Shown: positions 55,915 through 64,000 of the stretch, piece after piece | Layout: the number at the start of each line of letters is the position of its first letter | Numbering within the stretch: the first letter of the stretch is position 1 | Origin: JAVJSU01 sp040219275 | Lineage (GTDB): Bacteria; Chloroflexota; Anaerolineae; Aggregatilineales; Phototrophicaceae | Assembly (NCBI GenBank): GCA_040219275.1 | Contig: JAVJSU010000058.1 | Location: 87,221 to 151,220 of the forward strand | Direction of reading: 5' to 3' | Length of the DNA stretch: 64,000 nucleotides | Translations under genes and position numbers: made by a program | The notes under the pieces: model-generated | Seen by the model: the letters and a program-made list of their open reading frames with translations, nothing else | What the model was told of the DNA's origin: nothing | Databases searched by the model: none

Positions 55915-56853
55915 TTACTGTTCTTTCCGTCGTCTACCGAGAATCAGATACTGAACGATTGTAATGAAAACGGTGATGACAAAGAGGATCCACCCCACTG
56001 CCGCCGCATCACCAAAACGTGCTCCACGAATGTTATTCACTACAAGATTCAACACCGGTGCCATCTCTACGGGAGCAAGTGCGCCTCCGCGTCCCCCCAG
56101 TACATTGGGTTCGGCGAATAATCTTAGCGTTACAATGCCATCTACAATAAAGGCGAACAGGAAGGTACTTCGCATCAGTGGAATAGTGATATAGAAGAGT
56201 TTTTGAAACGATGATGCACCGTCGACGGTTGCCGCTTCGTTTACCTCTTCATTAATCGAAGTTAGTCCGGCGAGAAAAATAATAAACCAATAGCCAATAC
56301 CCCGCCACACCAGTAAAATGACAACTGCCCAACGTGCCAGATCCATATCTTCTAACCACGGAATGTCCGTGCCAAGCATATTGTTTAGAGCACCCGTATG
56401 TGTTCCAAAGAAGTTCTGGAAAACGAGCGCTGAGGCAACACTTGCGACAATCTGTGGCAAAAAGATCAGTGGTTTGAAGAAGTTCTTGTGAACTACCAGC
56501 TTAGAATTGACCAGCACTGCCAGAAAAAACGCAAGCGCCATCATGGGGACTGCATGTCCAACCCAATAAAATAGGGTATTTTCTAGCGTGGTCCAGAAAA
56601 CATGATAATCCAACGCCCGGACATAATTATCAATTCCTGCAAACTGCGCTTCTCCATACCCGCGATATCTATAAAAACTCAATACAAATGAATACAGCGC
56701 CGGACCCAGAAAGAAAATCAAGAAAAATGCGAGAAAGGGAAAGATAAACAGGTAGGGCGTAAGAAATTCACCCCATGACTTACCCTGCTTCCGCTTTGTC
56801 CGGGATTGATTTATAGAAAGGCTTTCGCTCTTTCGATGAATTTTAGTTTCCAC
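55915..56853 (-). CDS. Carbohydrate ABC transporter permease (MalF-type)
   Basis: The 312-residue protein has six helices and the loop EEVNEAATVDGASSFQKLFY near residue 210. GTG 56853 has AAGGA at eight bases. A stem-loop separates it from the binding-protein gene upstream. Confidence 0.93.
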   Translation of the reverse strand: METKIHRKSESLSINQSRTKRKQGKSWGEFLTPYLFIFPFLAFFLIFFLGPALYSFVLSFYRYRGYGEAQFAGIDNYVRALDYHVFWTTLENTLFYWVGHAVPMMALAFFLAVLVNSKLVVHKNFFKPLIFLPQIVASVASALVFQNFFGTHTGALNNMLGTDIPWLEDMDLARWAVVILLVWRGIGYWFIIFLAGLTSINEEVNEAATVDGASSFQKLFYITIPLMRSTFLFAFIVDGIVTLRLFAEPNVLGGRGGALAPVEMAPVLNLVVNNIRGARFGDAAAVGWILFVITVFITIVQYLILGRRRKEQ

Positions 56854-56871
56854 AATACAGTCCTTATTGAA

Positions 56872-56899
56872 GTGGGTGAACGACTAGCGGTTCACCCAC
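56872..56899 (-). promoter_or_regulatory. Perfect 10-bp intergenic stem-loop after the binding-protein gene
   Basis: GTGGGTGAAC (56872) and GTTCACCCAC (56890) pair around an eight-base loop, 28 bases after the binding-protein stop. It is unlike the other two stem-loops in sequence but sits in the same gene position. Confidence 0.75.
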
Positions 56900-56927
56900 A
56901 TGCTTGCTAAAGGCGTAGCCTTATGAT

Positions 56928-58271
56928 CTAGAATTCGTAAGGATTGCCAATTTGCGATTCCATATCGGCTTGTGCCGCATCAAGCGCATCTTGAACAGTC
57001 TCATGTCGCCCTGCCAACAGCGATTCCATATGCTGGCGTAAAATTTCCAGTTCGGTTGATGCCGCCGGATCATAGGGGAAAATCTGGAAAACATCGTAAC
57101 TTGCCGCCATAGCGTCAATCAGGTCTGTACCCCAGAAGTTGAGCTGGTTCCGCGCCCAATCTTCATCGGACATACCTTCAGGTTGCACTGGATTCTCCGC
57201 TCTGGCAGATAATTCATCCAAACCACTGCGTGTAACAGGAATGACCCCGGTTCCTTCAAAATAATTCACAGAGCCATCAGTTGTGAGGAATTGGGTTGCC
57301 AGATATTCACAGACCAGTTCAGCATTCGGTGCGCCACGAGGTACCACTACGATACCGCCGCCTGCTTCCGCGCCAGCTCGAATAAACTCGGGCCACAGCG
57401 TTACGCCCCACTGCTCAGGATTCGGTGTTTCAGAGAATTCGTTCACGGGCCAGTTGAACCCCCAACTTGCGCTCAACCAGCTACCCACATGATTATCAGC
57501 AAACGCCTGATTCCAATCGGCGCTAAAGTCGTCAGTCCGGAAGGTGAGTTCCGCATCATAGAGGGCTTTCGTCCATGTGAAGAGATTGTTGAAGCTGGGG
57601 TCAGACGCGACAAGATACTCGCCATCTTCGGTAGCTACCCGCGACTCCGACCAGTGGGAAAGCATGGTGAAGTACCAATAATGGATCGGTTGCGCTCCAA
57701 GATTAATCAGATACGCGTCAGGGAACGTGGCATGGAATTGCTCCGCCGCCGCCATAAAATCTTCGAATGTCGCTATGGCAGTTGGATCGATGCCCGCTTC
57801 TGCAAACATATCTGTGCGATAGAACCACAGTTTGGATTTAGCTTGCTTGGGAATAGCAACGGTCTCACCATCATATTGCATCAATGCTTGACCCGCTTGT
57901 GAAACATCGTCCATATACGGTGCGACACATTCCGTTAAGTCTTCCAACACTCCAGCTGACGCAAACTCAGGAAGTGCAATATAATTCATGGTAACGGCAT
58001 CGGGCAATGTGTCGCCAGAGGCTAATGCGAGGCGGAATTGTTGATAGACTTCCGCGTCATTCGCACCTACAGAAAGATTTTCTACCTGAATCCGTTCGAA
58101 AAGTTCCGGGTAGATTTCAGCGAGGCGTTCGTCCTGTTGATTGTTGTCATCGATGCCGCCCCAATGCCAGATCGTCAGGGTGACTGGCTCATCCTGTGCT
58201 TGAACGAGTCCCAACCCGATGAACAAGAGACAGAGCGCAATAAATAGGTGTACCAGATTTCGATGTTTCAT
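56928..58271 (-). CDS. Sugar ABC transporter substrate-binding protein (family 1)
   Basis: The 447-residue protein has signal peptide MKHRNLVHLFIALCLLFIGL ending near VQAQ, followed by VTLTIWHWGGIDDNNQQDERL, the UgpB/MalE-type start. Aromatic residues are frequent, as expected for a sugar site. ATG 58271 has AGGAGT at six bases. It should bind the sulfated oligosaccharide of locus 3, an inference from the neighbouring sulfatase. Confidence 0.93.
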   Translation of the reverse strand: MKHRNLVHLFIALCLLFIGLGLVQAQDEPVTLTIWHWGGIDDNNQQDERLAEIYPELFERIQVENLSVGANDAEVYQQFRLALASGDTLPDAVTMNYIALPEFASAGVLEDLTECVAPYMDDVSQAGQALMQYDGETVAIPKQAKSKLWFYRTDMFAEAGIDPTAIATFEDFMAAAEQFHATFPDAYLINLGAQPIHYWYFTMLSHWSESRVATEDGEYLVASDPSFNNLFTWTKALYDAELTFRTDDFSADWNQAFADNHVGSWLSASWGFNWPVNEFSETPNPEQWGVTLWPEFIRAGAEAGGGIVVVPRGAPNAELVCEYLATQFLTTDGSVNYFEGTGVIPVTRSGLDELSARAENPVQPEGMSDEDWARNQLNFWGTDLIDAMAASYDVFQIFPYDPAASTELEILRQHMESLLAGRHETVQDALDAAQADMESQIGNPYEF

Positions 58272-58336
58272 GAGTGACTCCTAAATTCAAAAAATATTCT
58301 TGGCAAAGTTTCGATATGCTTCTGTACGGTTTTCTG

Positions 58337-59353
58337 CTATTCACCTCCTAAAAATGAGTCTTTAGCGATACAGCTCTGCCTTTCGAGCAGGTAGCCTTCA
58401 ATAGAAATTTGCATGTCCTCACCACTTTTATCTTCCACCATATCCAGAAGCTTATTCATCATGTCACTGCCAATTTGTTTACGATCATAATGAACAGTGG
58501 TGAGCGCAGGGGTGATTCGGGTTGCTTCGGGAATATCATCATAGCCAACTATCGCTATATCATCAGGGACATGTCTTCCAACTGCTGTTGCGCCCTGCAA
58601 AGCCGCAATAGCAAGGATGTCGTTGTAGCAGGCGATGGCAGTGATTTCCGGGTGAAGTTCTAAGAGTTCGACAGTGCGTTGAAAACCTACTTCGTGTGAG
58701 GTGGGCAACACCTGTGCAACCGGAACTTCTTCACGGGCTAAACCCCGATCAATCAATGATTGAATAAATCCATCAAGTCGATGTTCACTACTTCCAGACC
58801 ATCCCCCATTGAGATAGGCGATTTTTCTATGACCCAAATCATAGAGATACGACCCGACCGCATACGAGGCATCATAGTCGTTCATAGAGAACACCGTCGC
58901 GCCAGCAATGGCATACTGAGACAAGATGACGACTTTATGATTATTGACAACGTTTTTTAGTCCTTCAGGTTGAAGGCGCGAACCTGCAAGCAGTAGCCCG
59001 TCTACCTGCCGATCTTTGAGAATATTCGCATAATGGAGTTCTAAGTTCGGTTCACGATTCGCATTACAAAGAAATACGTTAAACTGCCGATCACGCGCGG
59101 CTTGCTCTGCGCCAAGGATCAAATCTGGGAAAAATGGATCAGTGATATCGGGAATAATCACGCCCACAGTGTAAGTTTTTCCGGTCAGCAATCCGCGCGC
59201 CAATTTGTTTGGACGGTATCCAAGTTCATCAATGATGGTCATAATCTTAAGACGGGTGTCTTCACTAATTTCACCCTGATCGTTGATGACCCTTGAAACG
59301 GTCTTGATAGAGACACCGGCTTTTTTTGCAACATCTTTCATCGTAACAGGCAT
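58337..59353 (-). CDS. LacI family transcriptional regulator of locus 3
   Basis: The 338-residue protein has the head VTMKDVAKKAGVSIKTVSRV at residues 3-22 and the effector motif IVGYDDIPEATRITPALTT near residue 275. ATG 59353 has GAGGAG at seven bases. It is the first gene of the importer operon. Two identical palindromes lie upstream, one 243 bases before its start and one before the lyase-like gene, so it probably controls both. Confidence 0.93.
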   Translation of the reverse strand: MPVTMKDVAKKAGVSIKTVSRVINDQGEISEDTRLKIMTIIDELGYRPNKLARGLLTGKTYTVGVIIPDITDPFFPDLILGAEQAARDRQFNVFLCNANREPNLELHYANILKDRQVDGLLLAGSRLQPEGLKNVVNNHKVVILSQYAIAGATVFSMNDYDASYAVGSYLYDLGHRKIAYLNGGWSGSSEHRLDGFIQSLIDRGLAREEVPVAQVLPTSHEVGFQRTVELLELHPEITAIACYNDILAIAALQGATAVGRHVPDDIAIVGYDDIPEATRITPALTTVHYDRKQIGSDMMNKLLDMVEDKSGEDMQISIEGYLLERQSCIAKDSFLGGE

Positions 59354-59595
59354 TCTGTACTCCTCAGGCTTAGATACTTGGTAACATAAGTGTATCGCCT
59401 GTTTTTTATTGCCACACCTATAATTGAGATCGAACAGTTCATCAATATCAAGGGTGCTGACGGTTAATTTCTATCTATCAAACGAGATAATGGTTCGCCA
59501 TTGACCAAAAGCGACTAGTTTTAAAGTATCAAATCGCTGTTGATCTGTAATGATTAGCGGTAAATTCTTAGCAGTCTTTTCTTTTTTGATTCTTT

Positions 59596-59611
59596 ACGTC
59601 AACGTTGACGT
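59596..59611. promoter_or_regulatory. LacI-type palindromic operator, copy 1
   Basis: ACGTCAACGTTGACGT is a perfect 16-bp palindrome with the central CG of LacI-family sites. An identical copy lies at 62756. A chance double occurrence is unlikely. Confidence 0.75.
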
Positions 59612-59696
59612 TAGCGATGACATTAGATTAACTCACTTTTTTAGCTTTGTCAATTACATTCAAATGTTTTGGGTTGCACGTCTCATATTTTGGATG

Positions 59697-59729
59697 CGGG
59701 GCAGATCATTTTGTGGACAATCTGCCCCG
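59697..59729 (-). terminator. Possible terminator stem after the lyase-like gene
   Basis: CGGGGCAGAT (59697) and ATCTGCCCCG (59720) form a perfect 10-bp stem with a 13-base loop, 27 bases after the stop at 59757. No T-run follows. Confidence 0.5.
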
Positions 59730-59756
59730 AAACAAAGTCAGCTCTTACCCCTCTAA

Positions 59757-62717
59757 TTAGGGTGTTACTGTGACGATAGGCATGGCATTTATCGGTGGTG
59801 GTATTTGTATCGGTGTGACAATAACGGGTGGCGGTATCTGAATCGGGGCAGTGTTCCCAGATACAGGTACGTGCCCTGCCTCCTCACTAATCGGGGTTGC
59901 CTCTATCGTAATGTTTCGTTCTCCTGAACCATTAGTGACATTCATCATCATGTTTCCAGCCAGCCAATTCACGGACACATCAAACAAACTCCATCCTGAT
60001 CCTGTTAAACTCGCGGCGGCATCATTGAACATGAATGAGCCGACCCGTCTTGCGGGTGCCGTCAGCCCCATCATCCCTATGCCCGTCTCATAAGCAAAGA
60101 TCGAAGATTGGGACGTATTACCGTCAATACTTGCAATTGAGACTGCATTTGCATTAGGAACGCCCCAGTTCATTCGCATTGACTGTGTGACCACCTGAAT
60201 CGTCCCCGACAACCCGGCGGCGAGTGGATGGGACACATTGAGGATAGTAATGCTATTCTGATTTTGCGTGCTTCCGTAATCAACACCGTCCGTAGCGCCG
60301 GTCATGCCCATATCATCAAATAACGCTGGTTCGAGCATCAGAACAGGTACGCTTAAGTCCCGGAATTTTGTATTGACATCACCGGAACTAACCGTAGCAG
60401 ATACCACAATGAGGCTTTTACCATTTGCATCGCTACTTTGCGTAAGTTCGTCGCTGACGACAATTACCCCATACCCTAGCCCGATCAAACGATCTCGAAT
60501 AGCTATATCGGACGCGTTCATCGAATTCGCATCCGCAACAATGAACAATGCGGAACTACCAGCAACTGGCGTGTTCGTTGGCAAGGGTGTAAACGTAGGT
60601 GACGCTGTCGGGGCGTTCGTATTTGTTACTATCAGTGTATTAGTAGGTAATGGGGTTGAAGTATTTGTGGGTAATGGAGTCAATGTAGCGGTTGGACTCG
60701 GCGAAAATGTACTTGTAGGATTTGGAGTTGGCGTATTTGCACTTACACCATCAACCAACCAATTTATAGCCGCGTCAAGTAAACTCCCACCGTTGCTGGT
60801 TAAACTTACGGCGGCATCGTTGAACATGAAAAATCCAACACGACGAGCCGGTGCGGTTAATCCCAGCATACTTGTACCACTCTCGTATGCGAATATGGCA
60901 CGTTGTGAAGGCGAACCGGTGATACTGGCGATGCTAACCGCATTGGCGTTTGGTAAGCCCCAGTTCATTCGCATCGTCGCGCCAACAACCTGCACAGTAC
61001 CGGATAACCCGGCGGCTAGCAGATGGCTAGAGTTCAAAATTTCAATCGAAGTTTGATTTTCTACACTGCCATAGTCGATTGTGTCTGTAGGTCCGGTCAT
61101 GCCCATATCATCAAAAAGTGCGGGTTCGAGCATCAGCGCAGGTACGCTTGAGTTACGAAACTTGGTATTCAGGTCGCCGGAACTAACCGTTGCGGATACC
61201 ACAATGAGGCTTTTGCCGTTTGCATCGCTACTTTGCGTAAGTTCGTCGCTGACGACGATGACACTATACCCTAGCCCGATCAAACGATTGCGGATGGCAA
61301 TGTCGGACGCATTCATCGAATTTGCATTTGCAACAACAAATAACGCCGCGCTACCCGGAATTGTTGTCGCTGTGGGCAGGGGCGTTTGTGATGCTGTTGC
61401 GGTGGGTAAGGGGGTGTTTGTGATGATCGGTGTATTGGTTGGTAAGGATGTGGATGATGGTGTGGCAGTTGGTGAAGGGGACACATCGTTATCTACAACC
61501 ACAAATTTCAACACCAGATCAGAGGGCTGATCGTCACTAAAGTAGAGGATATGTGTGGAATCATCTCGTGAAGACGCGACAAAAGACGTGACATTGATCT
61601 CCGTCGTGATGAGTGTACTCGTCCAATTTATCCCGTCAGAAGAACGATATTGATACAAATAGCGATCCGACGCAGGCACCATGTAATTGTAAATAGTGCC
61701 ATCCGTATAAACCATGGCGCTTCGAGAAGTATTATTGCCATCGGTGCTGATTGTCGAGCGCACCCACTGCGTTCCCGACCAATACGCGAGCCTAAATTCG
61801 TAGACACCACTGGTCGTGCCATCCACAGCGTAGCGGTACGAAATCACGGGGCGATAATTGTCGTCCACAGCGACATACATCGACGTTGTGCCCTGTTCAG
61901 ACCAACTTTCTCCGGGTTCGAGCGGTTGTGCCTGATCGCAACTTGTCGTTGTAATGGGGATAATCGCCTGTGTGCCATTCGCATTGTAAAAGAGTCCGGT
62001 ATCTGGATCATACATGACATAGCACACCAGATGACGATTTGGTCCTGGACTTCCCTCTCTCCAATGCCAGACGATATGCACATTCCCGACATCATCGACC
62101 CACGGTCGTGGAATATAACAGGTATAGCCCGATTGTTGTCCGAAAGCGGCGACTTTTGACCAGTTATTGCCAGAATCATTCCAGTGAAATAGCTCACAGG
62201 GGCGACCGTTATCAAGATTGCGAATCGCCAGATACACATCCCCATTAGGCGCGGTTGCCGCCTGTGGATACGTATATTTACCATTCGGAAACTCACTGCC
62301 TAATGCCGTAAAAGATGATATATCTTGTGGCTGATTGGATCGCCAATAACGCATGGTATTATTGTGCATGTTGCCCCACACATGAATAAATCCATCGCCA
62401 TCAACCGCGATTGAAAATTCGTTGTGTCCAGGATCATTTGTAACGCCCGTTACTAGAGGCGAATGTGAGTAAACGCCGCTTGCATTTCGTTTACCGACAT
62501 GGGCGGTTCGGTTTTCATCAATATAAGCAAAATAAGTATCAGCACCGAAATGAGATAAAGGCGTGACCCAACCCGTAGGATTCATAGCGTGCAGAGTATA
62601 CGTCGTATTCTCCACACTGACGCTTATCGCTTTGACCTTGCCGATACTCAAAAACAAAAATGATATAAACGTGAGTATGAAGAATGAGATATAGAGTGGA
62701 AAAAAAGATTTTTTCAT
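59757..62717 (-). CDS. Secreted BNR_4 protein, polysaccharide-lyase-like, with duplicated C-terminal domain
   Basis: The 986-residue protein has a signal peptide (MKKSFFPLYISFFILTFISF onward). Residues about 35-410 form a propeller with GHNEFSIAVDGDGFIHVWGN followed by MHNNTMRYW, the pattern of BNR_4 proteins that include PL24/PL25 ulvan lyases. A Thr/Pro/Ser linker leads to two copies of a roughly 195-residue domain (about 453-650 and 720-920) separated by another linker. The tail is rich in IQIPPP. ATG 62717 has GGAGAT at seven bases. It should bind or cleave an acidic polysaccharide outside the cell; catalytic residues cannot be confirmed by eye. Confidence 0.8.
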   Translation of the reverse strand: MKKSFFPLYISFFILTFISFLFLSIGKVKAISVSVENTTYTLHAMNPTGWVTPLSHFGADTYFAYIDENRTAHVGKRNASGVYSHSPLVTGVTNDPGHNEFSIAVDGDGFIHVWGNMHNNTMRYWRSNQPQDISSFTALGSEFPNGKYTYPQAATAPNGDVYLAIRNLDNGRPCELFHWNDSGNNWSKVAAFGQQSGYTCYIPRPWVDDVGNVHIVWHWREGSPGPNRHLVCYVMYDPDTGLFYNANGTQAIIPITTTSCDQAQPLEPGESWSEQGTTSMYVAVDDNYRPVISYRYAVDGTTSGVYEFRLAYWSGTQWVRSTISTDGNNTSRSAMVYTDGTIYNYMVPASDRYLYQYRSSDGINWTSTLITTEINVTSFVASSRDDSTHILYFSDDQPSDLVLKFVVVDNDVSPSPTATPSSTSLPTNTPIITNTPLPTATASQTPLPTATTIPGSAALFVVANANSMNASDIAIRNRLIGLGYSVIVVSDELTQSSDANGKSLIVVSATVSSGDLNTKFRNSSVPALMLEPALFDDMGMTGPTDTIDYGSVENQTSIEILNSSHLLAAGLSGTVQVVGATMRMNWGLPNANAVSIASITGSPSQRAIFAYESGTSMLGLTAPARRVGFFMFNDAAVSLTSNGGSLLDAAINWLVDGVSANTPTPNPTSTFSPSPTATLTPLPTNTSTPLPTNTLIVTNTNAPTASPTFTPLPTNTPVAGSSALFIVADANSMNASDIAIRDRLIGLGYGVIVVSDELTQSSDANGKSLIVVSATVSSGDVNTKFRDLSVPVLMLEPALFDDMGMTGATDGVDYGSTQNQNSITILNVSHPLAAGLSGTIQVVTQSMRMNWGVPNANAVSIASIDGNTSQSSIFAYETGIGMMGLTAPARRVGSFMFNDAAASLTGSGWSLFDVSVNWLAGNMMMNVTNGSGERNITIEATPISEEAGHVPVSGNTAPIQIPPPVIVTPIQIPPPINAMPIVTVTP
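59950..60560 (-). repeat. Internal domain repeat, distal copy
   Basis: This codes the second copy of the domain starting SALFIVADANSMNASD. It is nearly identical in DNA to 60750-61355 over long stretches, for example the block around 60420-60490, with a period of about 790 bases. Confidence 0.8.
60750..61355 (-). repeat. Internal domain repeat, proximal copy
   Basis: This codes the first copy, starting SALFVVANANSMNASD, with EPALFDDMGMTG and LTAPARRVGFFMFND shared with the other copy. High DNA identity points to a recent duplication or gene conversion. Confidence 0.8.
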
Positions 62718-62755
62718 GGCACGATCTCCAAATATAAATAGTTTTGACATCGTTA

Positions 62756-62771
62756 ACGTCAACGTTGACGT
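62756..62771. promoter_or_regulatory. LacI-type palindromic operator, copy 2
   Basis: ACGTCAACGTTGACGT lies 38 bases before ATG 62717, where a repressor would block transcription of the lyase-like gene. It is identical to the site at 59596, and both are followed by TTAG or AAG-type flanks. Confidence 0.78.
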
Positions 62772-62931
62772 AAGCTATACAAAATAATACCGTATGAAAC
62801 GATCAATTTCAAATACTCCCATACAGGTGATGTTGAAAAGAGCGACTTCTGATGACATAAACAGCCACGCTTCAGCAAACACATTATAATGGTTGCTATG
62901 ATTAGACCTTACTGAACAGAAACCAGATTTT

Positions 62932-63533
62932 ATGACTGATTTTGAACAACCTTTCCTAAGGGCATCGCATCTGAACAATGGCTTATTCGCCGATTGTTAC
63001 CTGAATGAGATCGTCCCGACCCTGCCATGATGGGGCGAGACAGATTTATTCGTCGAAGAAAATACATCACTCGCCCGTTCGCGCTACGCTCTGCATGAGG
63101 ATTTCCGGCGCACGCTGGTCAACGAATTCGATGGGGACGAGATTTGCACACGGGTGGGGCTGTATAAATGGTGGGAGATGGACGACGAAAGAGCCTCAAC
63201 GACGAACTCAAAAAGCAATTCAAGCAGGAGATTCCGCTCGGCAAACGCTCCGAATGGCGTAAGTTCCTCGCGGAGCAAAAAGCACAACATCAACGCCTGA
63301 CGGATGCCATCATCGCGCAGGAAACCCGCCTGAATGCCATCGTGTATGATGCCTTCAAGCTCACACCGGAAGAACGCCAACTTATCGAAGACACAACCAA
63401 GTATCCGTATGGTGAGCTGAAAAGATGCCTGTCACCGGAGTCACCGCTGTCTCCGGTCATGGAATCACTTCTGAAAAAGCATTCGTACCCCACCCTGTTT
63501 TTTTGCAAAGTTTTTCGGCTCAAACACACATAG
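62932..63533 (+). pseudogene. Broken Eco57I/type IIG-like DNA methyltransferase
   Basis: ATG 62932 opens a frame MTDFEQPFLRASHLNNGLF, ADCYLNEIVPTLP, then a TGA at 63028. The same frame goes on (GLYKWWEMDD) to about 63185, where a shift leads into the frame of 63168-63533 (SLNDELKKQFKQEIPLGKR, then EWRKFLAEQKAQHQRLTDAI, TRLNAIVYDAFKLTPEE and TKYPYGE). The last part is the typical C-terminus of Eco57I-type restriction-modification enzymes. The catalytic core, including NPPY, is missing, so only the two ends remain. Confidence 0.72.
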
Positions 63534-63685
63534 AGATGTGCCAGCGGTGACAGCGGAGACAGATGTTCGCAAAACTGAGTAAGTGTCACCGGAGTCACCG
63601 TTGTCTCCGTAAAAGAATCATTCACTTGTTGTGGTTGTTTGGTCGTCTTCATCGGATGCGTCACCGGAGTCACCGTTGTCACCGC
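63431..63685. repeat. GTCACCGGA-type short repeat units
   Basis: Units of the form GTCACCGGAGTCACCG followed by YTGTCNCCG lie at 63431, 63584 and 63660, with an inverted related unit at 63541. The last lies within the coding end of the gene fragment at 63618, where the nine-base period gives GDNGDSGDA. They may be iterons or slippage-prone repeats. Confidence 0.6.
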
Positions 63686-64000
63686 GAAACAGATCGGCTT
63701 TCAAGCGCCACACACGCACGCGCCGCCCGTTCACACGAATCTGCATCGTCAGGTGGCTGTCGCTACGACCCGGTATCAGCCAACCATCCTCCTTCAGTTG
63801 ACTGCCAATCGCGGCGGTCGAGAACTTCAAGGGACGAATACGCATCACCTCACGGGAGGCAATTTCCGGTAGCAGATAGACAAATTGATCGTCCTCAATG
63901 ACGACAACCGTGACACCCGGTTTAGGCTAAACCGTATAACGTGATGCGGTGATGCTGGCTTCGCCACTGGCGAGCAGTTGATCCAGCGCCTGAATGAAGG
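63618..64000 (-). pseudogene. C-terminal part of a mobile-element replication-type protein, interrupted by a stop
   Basis: The frame enters from the right edge as ALDQLLASGEASITASRYTV, meets a TAG at 63927-63929, and continues PKPGVTVVVIEDDQFVYLLP, LKFSTAAIGSQLKEDGWLIP, SHLTMQIRVNGRRVRVWRL and DLFRGDNGDSGDASDEDD to the stop at 63618. The sequence reads as protein on both sides of the TAG, so this is a mutated gene. The style is like the end of phage-type primase/helicase proteins, but that is a weak guess. A related tail lies at 50735. Confidence 0.55.

Larger units (their letters stand above)
59354..59756. other. Intergenic gap with operator and terminator-like stem
   Basis: Besides the palindrome at 59596 and the stem at 59697, I see no gene. 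It must hold the promoter of the locus 3 regulator. Confidence 0.6.

Noticed and set aside
60304..61530. Long plus-strand frames of 149 and 250 codons
   Set aside because: They are antisense to the duplicated domains of the lyase-like gene; their resemblance to each other reflects the DNA duplication.
63431..63685. CRISPR array
   Set aside because: Units are short, irregularly spaced, partly inverted and have no unique spacers; no cas gene is present.

Overview
The window looks like chromosomal DNA of a bacterium from the phylum Chloroflexota, most likely class Anaerolineae. This is an inference, not a database result. It rests on secreted proteins with long Thr/Pro/Ser linkers, beta-helix surface proteins with NWWG motifs, several LacI-controlled sugar ABC operons, and a short exported Cys-Trp-rich domain I associate with this phylum. 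Gene density is high, many genes overlap by ATGA or TGATG junctions, and almost everything belongs to glycan synthesis or glycan use. I found no rRNA, tRNA, CRISPR array or intact transposase.

Left part (1-19598), glycan building. A very large secreted beta-helix/Ig-repeat protein runs off the left edge. A seven-gene minus-strand operon (5301-13681) encodes a GT-C membrane glycosyltransferase, two sugar-nucleotide SDR enzymes, a DegT aminotransferase, a methyltransferase, an ATP-grasp ligase and a GT4 glycosyltransferase. Next to it lies a complete WbpA/WbpB/WbpD/WbpE-type set, split over two divergent transcription units, predicted to make a UDP-2,3-diacetamido-2,3-dideoxy-glucuronic acid. 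A flippase-like membrane protein follows.

Middle part (20406-33479), catabolic operon 1. A LacI regulator precedes a sugar-binding protein, two permeases, a TIM-barrel isomerase, a Gfo/Idh/MocA enzyme, an MDR dehydrogenase, a cytosolic sialidase-like propeller, a TauE/SafE exporter, a propeller-PHP fusion, a SIS isomerase and a ROK kinase. All are on the minus strand and closely packed. The substrate is unknown; the set suggests an oxidised or modified sugar. Pyruvate:ferredoxin oxidoreductase and a DHOD-like flavoprotein follow (33872-38454).

Catabolic locus 2 (39563-50450) has a LacI regulator, an ABC importer, a GH42 beta-galactosidase, a polysaccharide deacetylase, L-arabinose isomerase, a divergent AraC regulator and a PhyH-type dioxygenase.

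Catabolic locus 3 (51028-62771) has a secreted BNR_4 protein resembling polysaccharide lyases, a LacI regulator, an ABC importer, a sulfatase, a propeller glycosidase-like protein and a GH1 beta-glucosidase. It reads as a utilisation locus for a sulfated polysaccharide. Two identical 16-bp palindromes flank the lyase-like gene and probably tie it to the LacI regulator.

The right end (62932-64000) and 50563-50956 hold wreckage of mobile DNA: a broken Eco57I/type IIG-like methyltransferase and two related C-terminal fragments of a replication-type protein, each with short repeat arrays. Four degenerate copies of another repeat, once encoding a small helix-turn-helix protein, sit in four intergenic gaps. 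A notable shared feature of the three ABC operons is a perfect stem-loop between the binding-protein gene and the first permease gene.
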